Positions 54,073 through 61,900 of a stretch of DNA of 64,000 nt are shown piece after piece; position 1 is the first letter of the stretch; every line of letters starts with the position of its first letter. The notes below the pieces were generated by a model that was given only the letters and a program-made list of their open reading frames with translations, ran no database searches and was not told the DNA's origin. The stretch is from the NCBI RefSeq assembly GCF_024758725.1, contig NZ_CP096972.1:3392001-3456000 (forward strand). The letters run 5' to 3'. Both the position numbers and the translations under genes were made by a program. The DNA comes from Sphingomonas sp. SUN039 (GTDB lineage: Bacteria; Pseudomonadota; Alphaproteobacteria; Sphingomonadales; Sphingomonadaceae).

Positions 54073-55529
54073 CAAACCCTCTTCGCCTCGCGGAGAGGGC
54101 GGCGGAGCGCAGCGGAGCCGGGAGAGGCCTGAACAGTCGGCTCGGGCCTCTCCCGATGCTTCGCATCGCCCTCTCCGCTAGGCGAAGAGGGTTGGGTGAC
54201 AAACCCCGCTACCGCGCTCGCCGCTACCACTTCGGGCGAAGCGATATGCGTCCTTATCCCCGGCCCTTGCCGCCCTTCGAAATTGCGGTTGGTCGATGAA
54301 ATGACCCGACTTCCCGGCGCAAAGCCCTCTCCGCCCGCATAGAAACACAGCGAGCACCCGCTGTCGCGCCATTCGAACCCCGCGCGGGTGAAGATGACAT
54401 CCAGCCCCTCGGCCTCCGCAGCGCGCTTCACCGCGCGTGACCCAGGTACAACGAGCGCCTTCACCCCCGGCGCGACATGCCGTCCGTCTAGAATGGCAGC
54501 GGCACGACGCAGGTCCGACAGCCGCGCGTTGGTGCAGCTGCCGATAAAGGCAGCATCTATCGGCACACCGGCAATCGGCATTCTCGCCGCGAGGCCGATA
54601 TAGTCATGCACACGCCCCGGCCCCTGCGGCACGAAGCCGTCGATCCCGATGCTGTGTTCGGGCGACGTCCCCCAGCTGACCATCGGCCTGATCGCGCCCG
54701 CATCGATGACGATCTCGGCATCGAACACCGCGCCTTCGTCGGACTTCAGGTCCGACCAGTCGGGCAACGGATTGGGCGCGTAGCGACGCCCCTCCAGATA
54801 GGTGAGTGTCACCGCATCGGGCGCGATGATCCCGCTGACTGCCGCAAATTCGGTCGCCATGTTGCACAAAGTCTGCCGCGCCTCGATGTCGAGCGCGGTC
54901 ACGGCATCTCCGGCGAACTCGACGACATGGCCGCTGCCCCCGCCCGCGCCGTGGCGCGCAAGCAAGGTCAGGATCATGTCCTTGGCGGTCACGCCGGGTC
55001 GCAGCTGTCCGTCGAATGTCACCCGCATCGTTTTCGGGCGCGCCATCCTGAGCGTCCCCGTCGCCATCGCATGTTCGGCCTCGCTCGACCCGATGCCCCA
55101 GGCGAACGCGCCGAACGCCCCCTGCGTGCAGGTGTGACTGTCCGGCGCGACCAATGTCACGCCCGGCAGCACAATCCCCAGCTCGGGCGAAATGACATGC
55201 GTGATCCCCTGATCGGGGTCATCGACGTCGAACAGCGTGATCCCTGCCGCGTGGCACGCTGCGCGGGTCTCGGTGATAAAGGCGCTGCCACCGGGCATGG
55301 TCGTCGCATCGCCCCGTCCCGGTCGTGTATCGACGATATGGTCCATAACCGCGAACACCCGCGCAGGATCGGCGACCGTACGCCCCGCCGCTGCCATGCT
55401 TTTCAGCGCCGACGCGCCGGTGCGTTCGTGCAGGAACACCCGGTCGACGGCGATCAGCGCGTTTCCATCGCCCAGATCGGCCACGACATGCGCGTCCCAT
55501 AGCTTGTCGAAGAGCGTGCGCTCAGCCAG
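54072..55529 (-). CDS. 3-isopropylmalate/maleate dehydratase-type large subunit (LeuC-like) with repeat-derived tail
   Basis: The conserved start LAERTLFDKLWDAHVVADLG can only be reached through CTG 55529; the first GTG (55484) would cut it off. With CTG the product has 485 residues. FIGSCTNARLSDLRRAAAIL and RDSGCSLCFYAGGEGFAPGS hold the three [4Fe-4S] Cys, and NRNFEGRQG is the usual C-terminal signature. The normal end is VAASAVAGFVT; after it ~40 extra residues (QPSSPSGEGDAKHRERPEPT and more) are coded by a palindromic repeat. The CTG lies 8 bp inside the end of the DUF3598-like gene. It pairs with the LeuD-like protein. Confidence 0.88.
   Translation of the reverse strand: MAERTLFDKLWDAHVVADLGDGNALIAVDRVFLHERTGASALKSMAAAGRTVADPARVFAVMDHIVDTRPGRGDATTMPGGSAFITETRAACHAAGITLFDVDDPDQGITHVISPELGIVLPGVTLVAPDSHTCTQGAFGAFAWGIGSSEAEHAMATGTLRMARPKTMRVTFDGQLRPGVTAKDMILTLLARHGAGGGSGHVVEFAGDAVTALDIEARQTLCNMATEFAAVSGIIAPDAVTLTYLEGRRYAPNPLPDWSDLKSDEGAVFDAEIVIDAGAIRPMVSWGTSPEHSIGIDGFVPQGPGRVHDYIGLAARMPIAGVPIDAAFIGSCTNARLSDLRRAAAILDGRHVAPGVKALVVPGSRAVKRAAEAEGLDVIFTRAGFEWRDSGCSLCFYAGGEGFAPGSRVISSTNRNFEGRQGPGIRTHIASPEVVAASAVAGFVTQPSSPSGEGDAKHRERPEPTVQASPGSAALRRPLREAKRV
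54075..54193. repeat. Palindromic coding repeat, copy A (inside the 3' end of the LeuC-type gene)
   Basis: A 119-bp element with perfect 13-bp terminal inverted repeats, AACCCTCTTCGCC and GGCGAAGAGGGTT. It has an internal palindrome GATGCTTCGCATC and paired GGGAGAGG / CCTCTCCC. Copy B at 56342 shares the ends, the core and the order of hairpins. It is read on the minus strand as the last ~40 residues of the LeuC-type protein. Confidence 0.88.
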
Positions 55530-56016
55530 CCGTCATCTCCGCTTCGACCGCGCGCCAGTCGCGCGTCACCAGCTTTTCCTGAATCGCGGTGCGCGTTTCC
55601 AGCAGGCCGTTTCTGATCCAGTGCCACGTCCGGCAGCGGTTGACGCCATCGTCGGCGAGCTGGATCATTTCGTAAAGATAGAGCGACGGGTCGCCTTGCC
55701 GTTGCCAGTAAAGCATCACGGTGCGGTTGTATTCGTCCAGCCCGACTTCCGCCGCCCAGCCGACGATCAGCTCATTGTCCCACCAAACGCGCTTATCCCG
55801 ATATTCAGCGGGAAAATCGCGGATATCGGTGCGTCCATCGTCCCAAGTGTACCAGTTCGTCTGGTGATAGGGCGAAGGTCCGCTGTCGGGAAAACGGCAC
55901 AGCAGGCGCGATTTATGCTCGTCGATCTTCACATTGTCGGCGTTGAAATAGGTGTAGACCCCATCCCACACGCCTTCATGCTTTGCGAGCAACGGCATGT
56001 CTTCGCGGATTCCCAT
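55522..56016 (-). CDS. DUF3598-like protein
   Basis: A protein of 164 residues. It starts REDMPLLAKHEGVWDGVYTY and has RLLCRFPDSGPSPYHQTNWY followed by TWDDGRTDIRDFPAEYRD. LYLYEMIQLADDGVNRCRTW ends the conserved part. A second, shorter protein in the plus arm (61897-62346) has the same layout, so the cluster holds two paralogs. The family is expected to be a lipocalin/FABP-like fold with a ligand pocket. Function in the pathway is unknown. It overlaps the hydrolase stop (TGATG). Confidence 0.72.
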   Translation of the reverse strand: MGIREDMPLLAKHEGVWDGVYTYFNADNVKIDEHKSRLLCRFPDSGPSPYHQTNWYTWDDGRTDIRDFPAEYRDKRVWWDNELIVGWAAEVGLDEYNRTVMLYWQRQGDPSLYLYEMIQLADDGVNRCRTWHWIRNGLLETRTAIQEKLVTRDWRAVEAEMTAG

Positions 56017-57410
56017 CAGCCTTCTCCCCTTTCCAGTCGTGCCAAATGCAGTGCTTTTGCCGCCGGAGCGCGCAGCCGGTTGCGCGTGTCGAGCGCCAAT
56101 GCCTCAGGCGTAATCCGCGCCGGATCGATCGGCAGCGCGGTCGCCGCACACACCTCATACCACGGCTCGAATAGCGTCGCCGCGCGCGAAATACTCCAAG
56201 CCTTGGCCAGATACGCGCCGAAACGGTCGGGCGACAAATCGGGATAAAGCAAATCGGGATCGCCTTTGGCCAGCGGCGGCAGGACAACCTTACGCCCAGT
56301 TGCGGCCTCGAACGCGTCGAACACAGCCTGCCACCTGTCCCAACCCTCTCCACTTTGTGGAGAGGGCGGCGCAGCACCAGCGGAGCCGGGAGAGGAACGA
56401 CCCGGCGGCTCGTTCCTCTCCCGATGCTTCGCATCGCCCTCTCTGCGGGGCGAAGAGGGTTGAAAATCGTCCGAAAGCCCATGCCCGGGCGGATCGACGG
56501 CATCGCCCTGCCAATGAATAAGACCATCGAATTCAGCCGTCGTTACGTGGACGAACCCCGCGTCCCCAGCCTCGGGCAGCGCTCCGACCGCCTCCTCAGC
56601 GCTCTCCATCAGAAACGCCAGACTCGCCGCCTGATGCGCCGCCGGTGTCGCGACTTTCGCCGCCGACCACCCCTTCGGCATCGGCCCCAGCCGGTCGATG
56701 TGCGCCTGTAATGGATCGCCGTCGTATGCTGTGATCAGCACCGGCGGCGTCGCCGCATCCACCGGCGGAATGTCGCGCGGCGCGCGCAACACCGCACCGT
56801 ACCCCGCGCGATAGGCGTCGCCTGCGTCGAGCATTTCCATGACGACGGCGTGAGCCTTGGCCGGGTCGTCATGCGGGTTCAGCAACCGCGCTGCATCGCG
56901 CACATCGAACCACGGAAATACCCAGCTCTGTTCGAGGATGCGGTTCCACAGCCAGGTCAGGTGCTCGCCATAGGCCGAGGGCACGAACGGCGGCAGATAA
57001 CTCTCGCCGAAAATCGCCATCTCCTCCGGCGTCCAGATCGCATAGCCACCGACCGCGAGGCGGCTGAACCGTTCGGGATGGCGCTTCAGCGCAGTGACGA
57101 GGATGATCCCGCCCGAATGAAAGCCATATGCCGCGACCTGCCCCAGCCCCAATGCATCGAGCAGCGCGATATTGGCGTCGGCGAAATCGTCGATGGCGGG
57201 CGAACCCGGCAAAGGCTCCGACTGTCCAAACCCCGGCGTGTCAGGCGCGATACAGGTAAAATGCGCGCCCCAGTCGCGCATCAGCGACTCGTATTCCTTC
57301 GACGAGCGCGGGGACTGATGAACCATGAGCAACGCCGGGCCGTAACCGCATTTGCGGTAATGCACACGGCGTGTGCCAACGTCGATGAAATGCCGCGTGA
57401 TCACGGGCAT
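56016..57410 (-). CDS. Alpha/beta hydrolase with a 40-residue repeat insertion
   Basis: I chose ATG 57410 (464 residues), which gives the usual start PVITRHFIDVGTRRVHYRKC; two more in-frame ATGs lie 21 and 48 bp upstream. LLMVHQSPRSSKEYESLMRD is the oxyanion region, FTCIAPDTPGFGQSEPLPG follows, and AYGFHSGGIILVTALKRHPE carries the Ser nucleophile (FHSGG). The first ~300 residues resemble N-formylmaleamate deformylase-like hydrolases. At about residue 318 the repeat adds QPSSPRREGDAKHRERNEPP and 20 more residues in frame; ~110 residues follow it. It is the first gene of the minus arm. The substrate is inferred only. Confidence 0.82.
   Translation of the reverse strand: MPVITRHFIDVGTRRVHYRKCGYGPALLMVHQSPRSSKEYESLMRDWGAHFTCIAPDTPGFGQSEPLPGSPAIDDFADANIALLDALGLGQVAAYGFHSGGIILVTALKRHPERFSRLAVGGYAIWTPEEMAIFGESYLPPFVPSAYGEHLTWLWNRILEQSWVFPWFDVRDAARLLNPHDDPAKAHAVVMEMLDAGDAYRAGYGAVLRAPRDIPPVDAATPPVLITAYDGDPLQAHIDRLGPMPKGWSAAKVATPAAHQAASLAFLMESAEEAVGALPEAGDAGFVHVTTAEFDGLIHWQGDAVDPPGHGLSDDFQPSSPRREGDAKHRERNEPPGRSSPGSAGAAPPSPQSGEGWDRWQAVFDAFEAATGRKVVLPPLAKGDPDLLYPDLSPDRFGAYLAKAWSISRAATLFEPWYEVCAATALPIDPARITPEALALDTRNRLRAPAAKALHLARLERGEG
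56342..56461. repeat. Palindromic coding repeat, copy B (in-frame inside the alpha/beta hydrolase gene)
   Basis: The element is 120 bp, exactly 40 codons. Its left arm is a perfect hairpin, CCCTCTCCACTTTGTGGAGAGGG in parts (10-bp stem, 3-nt loop); it then has GGGAGAGG / CCTCTCCC, the shared GATGCTTCGCATC palindrome and a right arm ending GAAGAGGGTT. The coded peptide matches the copy A peptide: QPSSP, then EGDAKHRER and SPGSA are in both. Confidence 0.9.
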
Positions 57411-57428
57411 AATTTGTCCGGACAAATT
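57411..57428. promoter_or_regulatory. Perfect 18-bp palindrome, candidate operator
   Basis: The sequence AATTTGTCCGGACAAATT is identical on both strands. It lies directly upstream of the hydrolase start at 57410 and 39 bp upstream of the divergent isochorismatase gene. The core TTGTCCGGACAA has the TTGT-N4-ACAA form found for GntR/FCD-family operators, and such a regulator is encoded at 62675-63370. If the hydrolase started at an earlier ATG, the palindrome would be coding, so the choice of start matters. Confidence 0.55.
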
Positions 57429-57467
57429 CATCTCGACAACCCCTAATCGTGTCTGCATGGTAATGCC

Positions 57468-58148
57468 ATGACGATTGTTGGCTCCCGCATGTTGTCCGAC
57501 GGCCGCACCGCGCGCCAGATTTTCGAGGATGTCATCGCGAACCCTGCCCGCGCCAAATTCGGCTTCGGGTCGAAACTCGCCATCGTCAACGTCGATTTCC
57601 AGCGCGCCTATACCGATATCCACGCCTTCAAGACCGCGTACGAGACCGACCCGCGCCAGATCGACTATGTCAACACGATCAGCCGTCTGGCGCGCGCGAG
57701 GGGGATGCCCGTCATCTGGTCGCGGGTCGGCTATGCCGATGACGGCAGCGATGCCGGGGTCTGGGGGACGCGCACCGACACGCCCGATTCATTGCAGAAC
57801 ATCGGCTATGGCTCCGAACGCCACGCCTACGACCCGCGCTGCGAGATCGACCCGGGCGACCTGCAATTCACCAAACGCATGCCGAGTGCGTTCTTCGAGA
57901 CACCGCTGGCGAGCTATCTCGTCTGGCACAAAATCGATACCGTGGTCGTCACTGGCGGCAGCACCAGCGGTTGCGTCCGTGCGACTGCCGTCGAGGCGTT
58001 GTCGCACGGTTATCGCGCCATCGTCCCCATCGAGACCTGCGCCGACAAGCACGAAAGCTACCATTTCGCCAATCTGACCGACCTCCAGCTGAAATATGCC
58101 GATGTGGAGCCGGTGCAGGTTGTGATCGACTGGCTTGAGAGCCGGTGA
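57468..58148 (+). CDS. Isochorismatase-family amidohydrolase (cysteine hydrolase)
   Basis: The protein has 226 residues. The catalytic triad is visible: Asp in AIVNVDFQRAYTDIHAFK, Lys in LQFTKRMPSAFFETPL and Cys in VVTGGSTSGCVRATAVEALS. HGYRAIVPIETCADKHESYH completes the fold. The family includes nicotinamidase, N-carbamoylsarcosine amidase and maleamate amidohydrolase. Next to a deformylase-like hydrolase and a hydratase it would suit the last of these, which is inference. It leads the plus arm and the next gene overlaps by 4 bp (GTGA). Confidence 0.88.
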   Translation: MTIVGSRMLSDGRTARQIFEDVIANPARAKFGFGSKLAIVNVDFQRAYTDIHAFKTAYETDPRQIDYVNTISRLARARGMPVIWSRVGYADDGSDAGVWGTRTDTPDSLQNIGYGSERHAYDPRCEIDPGDLQFTKRMPSAFFETPLASYLVWHKIDTVVVTGGSTSGCVRATAVEALSHGYRAIVPIETCADKHESYHFANLTDLQLKYADVEPVQVVIDWLESR

Positions 58149-59005
58149 AATCCGACCCTGGCCTCTACGACTTCGTTCCCTATCGCAGCCGCGCGCCCAT
58201 CGTCTGGCCCGGCGGCAAGCAGGTCGCGGTCTGGGTCGCACCCAACCTCGAATATTACGAAATCGATCCCCCCGCCCATCCCCGCCGCAAGGCGTGGACC
58301 AAAGTTCATCCCGATGTTGTCGGCTATAGTCACCGCGACCACGGCAACCGCGTCTCGCACTGGCGGATGGCCGATGTCATGACGCGCCACGGCTTTCCGG
58401 GCTCGGTCAGCCTGTCGGTGGCGCTGTGCCAGCACCATCCCGAAGTCGTCGCCGATGGGTCGGCGCGCGGCTGGGAGTTCTTCAGCCACGGCATCTACAA
58501 CACCCGCTACGCCTACGACATGGACGAGGAACAGGAACGCGCGATCATCGAGGATTCGATCCGCACCGTCCGCGAGGCAACCGGACAGACGATCCGCGGC
58601 TGGCTGGCGCCCGCGCTGACGCATACCGAGAACACGCTCGACCTGATTGCCGAATACGGTCTCGATTACACCTGCGACCTTTACCACGACGACCAGCCGC
58701 AGCGAGTGAAGACCAAGACCGGCGATCTGATTTCGATGCCCTACAGCCTCGAGGTCAACGATCATTACGGCTTCTTCGTCTACAACATGTCGCCCCGCGA
58801 CTATGCCGACACGCTGGTGCGGCAATACCGGCGGCTTGCGGATGAAGGTGGCACCGTGATGTGCATTCCGCTGCACGCCTATCTTATCGGCCAGCCGCAC
58901 CGCATCGGGCCGTTCGAGGAGGCCCTGCGCGAAATTGCGGCGGATGGGCGCGGCTGGCTGACGACGGCGGGCGAGATTGCGGATGCTTGGGCGAAACAGC
59001 AATGA
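58145..59005 (+). CDS. Polysaccharide deacetylase-fold hydrolase (PuuE/imidase-like), first copy
   Basis: GTG 58145 overlaps the upstream stop, giving 286 residues. SLSVALCQHHPEVVADGSAR and WEFFSHGIYNTRYAYDMDEE contain the His region of the NodB/allantoinase-like fold, and TIRGWLAPALTHTENTLDLI, with LDYTCDLYHDDQPQ, the second half of the barrel. HAYLIGQPHRIGPFEEALRE carries the last His. Proteins of this group act on cyclic amides and imides (allantoinase PuuE, cyclic imidase) as well as on sugars. The presence of an amidase downstream of such chemistry supports a ring-opening role. Confidence 0.85.
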   Translation: MKSDPGLYDFVPYRSRAPIVWPGGKQVAVWVAPNLEYYEIDPPAHPRRKAWTKVHPDVVGYSHRDHGNRVSHWRMADVMTRHGFPGSVSLSVALCQHHPEVVADGSARGWEFFSHGIYNTRYAYDMDEEQERAIIEDSIRTVREATGQTIRGWLAPALTHTENTLDLIAEYGLDYTCDLYHDDQPQRVKTKTGDLISMPYSLEVNDHYGFFVYNMSPRDYADTLVRQYRRLADEGGTVMCIPLHAYLIGQPHRIGPFEEALREIAADGRGWLTTAGEIADAWAKQQ

Positions 59006-59913
59006 CGCTCGATCCCGCCTATCTGGACTACCCGCATCGCCAGCATGGCTATGACCACGATATCTACGGCTGGTCGGCGCTCAAGGACCGCAAGCCCGTC
59101 GCATGGCCCGGCGGCGCGAACGTCGCGGTCTGGATCTGCGTCAGCCTCGAATTTTTCCCCCTCACCCCCACCGACACGCCGTTCCGCGCGCCGGGGCATA
59201 TGCAAACCGCCTATCCCGACTACCGCCACTATACCGCGCGCGAATACGGGACGCGGGTCGGGTTTTACCGCCTGCTCGATGCGTTTGCGAAAGCGCACAT
59301 CAAAGTGTCGGTCGCCACCAACAGCACCATCGCCGAACGCTATCCGTCGATCATCGCCGACATCGTGAGCGCAGGGCACGAGATCGTCGCGCATTCCACC
59401 GACATGAACGGCACTATCGCCACCGGTCTGCCCGAAGCCGACGAGCGCGCGTTGATCTCGACATCGCTCGACACGCTGGAACGTGTGAGCGGCACCCGCG
59501 CGACCGGCTGGCTCTCCATCGCCCGTTCGCAGAGCTGGAACACGCCCCGCTTGCTGCACGAAGCGGGGGTGCGCTATTGCTGCGACTGGGTGAACGACGA
59601 GCTGCCGTATCGCTTCGAAAACGGCCTCATCAATCTGCCTCTCAACCACGAACTTAGCGACCGTCAGATTATCGCAGTCCAGCAGCAATCGGCGGACAGC
59701 TATGCGCAGCAAATGTGCGACGCGTTCGACTGGCTGGCGGGCGAAGCAGCAACGCAAGGCGGGCGCATGCTTCCGCTGCACATTACGCCGTACATCATGG
59801 GCCTGCCCTATCGCATCGACGCGTTCGAAAGACTGCTCGCCGATCTGAAGGCCAATGGCGCGTGGTTCGCAAGCGGTGACGAAATCATCGCTGCCTGGGA
59901 CGTGCAGCAATGA
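59002..59913 (+). CDS. Polysaccharide deacetylase-fold hydrolase (PuuE/imidase-like), second copy
   Basis: ATG 59002 (ATGA overlap) gives 303 residues. SVATNSTIAERYPSIIADIV and GHEIVAHSTDMNGTIATGLP are the conserved H-x-D-like active-site strands. ATGWLSIARSQSWNTPRLLH and CCDWVNDELPYRFENGLINL follow, then MLPLHITPYIMGLPYRIDAF. It differs from the first copy in several active-site strands, so the pair may be two subunits or act on two related substrates. It overlaps the aldehyde dehydrogenase gene by 4 bp. Confidence 0.85.
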   Translation: MTLDPAYLDYPHRQHGYDHDIYGWSALKDRKPVAWPGGANVAVWICVSLEFFPLTPTDTPFRAPGHMQTAYPDYRHYTAREYGTRVGFYRLLDAFAKAHIKVSVATNSTIAERYPSIIADIVSAGHEIVAHSTDMNGTIATGLPEADERALISTSLDTLERVSGTRATGWLSIARSQSWNTPRLLHEAGVRYCCDWVNDELPYRFENGLINLPLNHELSDRQIIAVQQQSADSYAQQMCDAFDWLAGEAATQGGRMLPLHITPYIMGLPYRIDAFERLLADLKANGAWFASGDEIIAAWDVQQ

Positions 59914-61328
59914 AAATCCGCAACCCGCGCACTGGCGTGTACGACCATGAGATCGCCCCGCTCGATACTGTCGCCGTCGAAAATGCTGCGCAGCATTTAC
60001 GGGTGCGGCAGAAACACTGGGGCGCATTGTCACCCGACCGGCGCAGCGCTGTCCTCGTGGCATTTGCCGATGCCGTCGAAAGCCATAGCGTCTCGATTGC
60101 CGCGGCGCTCGCAATCGACACCGGTCGCCAAGCCATCTCGCAGATCGAGGTCGACGGAACCATAGGCGCGATCCGCCGCTGGGCGGCCCGCGCGCCCGGC
60201 CTGATCGCGGCGGCCTCGCCTTGTGACCAGCCGACCGCGATCCCGACGATCGCGACCTCGACCCGCCTTGTGCCGTATCCGCTCGTCGGGGTCATCAGCC
60301 CGTGGAACTTTCCGCTCACCCTGGCGCTGATCGACGCGATCCCCGCGCTGGCCGCCGGGTGCGCGGTCATCGTCAAGCCGAGCGAGATCACGCCGCGGTT
60401 TATCGGTCCCCTGATGGCCGCGATTGCCGAAGTGCCCGAATTGCCGCTGCTCGTGATCGAAGGAGATGGCGCAACCGGTGCGGCACTCGTGCGCGCTGTC
60501 GATTTCATCGCTTTCACCGGCAGTGTCGCCACAGGTCGCAAGGTCGCCGCTGCCGCCGCAGAGGCTTTCATTCCTGCCAGCCTCGAACTTGGCGGCAAGG
60601 ATCCGATGATCGTCCTCGCCAGTGCCGACCCGGTGGCGGCCGCGCACACTGCCCTGCGCGCGTCGATCGTCAACACCGGACAAGCCTGCCAGTCGATCGA
60701 GCGCGTTCTGGTCGCGCGGAGCATTTACGAGCCGTTTATTGCTGCGCTCGTCAACGCAGCAAAATCGGTGCGTCCTAACTTTCCCGATATCGCTGTCGGC
60801 GACATCGGGCCGTTCATTTTCGACAAGCAGGCCGCAATCGTGCAAGCTCAGATCGATGACGCCGTCGCGGGCGGCGCGACTGTGCTCGCGGGCGGGCAGA
60901 TCGAAACAATGGGTGGCGGACTGTATCTCCGTCCGACCGTCCTGACCGGCGTCACGCCGGCGATGACACTCATGCGCGAAGAGACGTTCGGGCCGGTTAT
61001 ACCTGTGACCGTTTTCGAGAATGTCGAGGATGCGATTTCTGACGCCAACGCCAGCCACTTCGGGCTGAGCGCCGCCGTGCTCGCAGGAACGGTCGAGGAA
61101 GCCGAAGCGGTTGCCGTCCGCCTCGAAGCCGGTGCGGTCTCGATCAATGACGGATCGCTGACCGCCATGGTCTGGGAGGTCGAGAAAACCAGTTTCGGGG
61201 CGAGCGGTATGGGGCCGTCGCGCATGGGCGATTCCGGGCTGCTCCGCTTTTTTCGCAAACAGGCGATCATTCGCCAGTCCGGTTCCGCTCTTCCGATTTC
61301 CACCTATGCAGAGGATGCCCAAAGATGA
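59910..61328 (+). CDS. Aldehyde dehydrogenase family protein
   Basis: The protein has 472 residues. VPYPLVGVISPWNFPLTLAL is the cofactor-binding start, FTGSVATGRKVAAAAAEA the NAD(P)-binding loop, LELGGKDPMIVLASADP holds the general-base Glu, and NTGQACQSIERVLVARSIYE the catalytic Cys. EETFGPVIPVTVFENVED is the C-terminal signature. It would oxidise an aldehyde intermediate of the pathway. Substrate unknown. Confidence 0.92.
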   Translation: MKIRNPRTGVYDHEIAPLDTVAVENAAQHLRVRQKHWGALSPDRRSAVLVAFADAVESHSVSIAAALAIDTGRQAISQIEVDGTIGAIRRWAARAPGLIAAASPCDQPTAIPTIATSTRLVPYPLVGVISPWNFPLTLALIDAIPALAAGCAVIVKPSEITPRFIGPLMAAIAEVPELPLLVIEGDGATGAALVRAVDFIAFTGSVATGRKVAAAAAEAFIPASLELGGKDPMIVLASADPVAAAHTALRASIVNTGQACQSIERVLVARSIYEPFIAALVNAAKSVRPNFPDIAVGDIGPFIFDKQAAIVQAQIDDAVAGGATVLAGGQIETMGGGLYLRPTVLTGVTPAMTLMREETFGPVIPVTVFENVEDAISDANASHFGLSAAVLAGTVEEAEAVAVRLEAGAVSINDGSLTAMVWEVEKTSFGASGMGPSRMGDSGLLRFFRKQAIIRQSGSALPISTYAEDAQR

Positions 61329-61900
61329 CGATCCTGCTCGTGCTTGCCGCGGCTGCAGCGCAGCCCGCTCCGCCGCCCCCCGGCAACCGGACCAACATAG
61401 CCGCCGGCGTCGAAAAGCCTGCCGAGCGGATCCCCACCGACATTCGTCGCGCGACCATTATCGTGCGCGACATGGAGACTTCGCTGAAGCTCTATCGCGA
61501 CGTGATGGGGCTGAAGGTCAATTACGACACGGTCGTCACCACGTCTGGCGTCGCGCTTCCCGCAGGCGAGCCGGGGGCCAAGGCGCGGCTGGTGCTTCTC
61601 AACAGCAACGATCCCTATATCGGCTGGATTGGCCTTATGCAGTGGACCGCCCCCAAGCTGCCCGATCCCGGCCCGTACCCCAAACGCATGGGACCGGGCG
61701 GTGTGGTGATTGTCACCAATACCGACGACGTTCCCGCCAAATGCGCCGCCGCCGCCAAGGTGCCGGGCGTGACCGTCACCAGTGCGCCGCGCGAACAAGT
61801 CTATCCCGGACGCAACGGGGCAGCGCCGATCCGCGTCATCGGCTGCAATTTTTTCGACCCCGATGGCGTCCTCATCGAAATGAACCAGCTCCAGAAATGA
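61325..61900 (+). CDS. Secreted VOC superfamily protein
   Basis: The protein has 191 residues. The first ~30 residues (TILLVLAAAAAQPAPPPP) look like a short signal peptide with a Pro-rich stretch. TDIRRATIIVRDMETSLKLY then RDVMGLKVNYDTVVTTSG is a VOC module, and RVIGCNFFDPDGVLIEMNQL its last strand with Glu. A VOC enzyme outside the cytoplasm is unusual. It overlaps genes on both sides by 4 bp. Confidence 0.82.
   Translation: MTILLVLAAAAAQPAPPPPGNRTNIAAGVEKPAERIPTDIRRATIIVRDMETSLKLYRDVMGLKVNYDTVVTTSGVALPAGEPGAKARLVLLNSNDPYIGWIGLMQWTAPKLPDPGPYPKRMGPGGVVIVTNTDDVPAKCAAAAKVPGVTVTSAPREQVYPGRNGAAPIRVIGCNFFDPDGVLIEMNQLQK

Noticed and set aside
53681-54202. Minus-strand frame of 173 codons across copy A of the palindromic repeat
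   Set aside because: It is an alternative frame over the LeuC/LeuD-type genes; it resembles a frame at copy B only because both read the same repeat.
56290-56521. Short frames on both strands over copy B of the repeat
   Set aside because: They arise from the palindrome itself, which is open in several frames.
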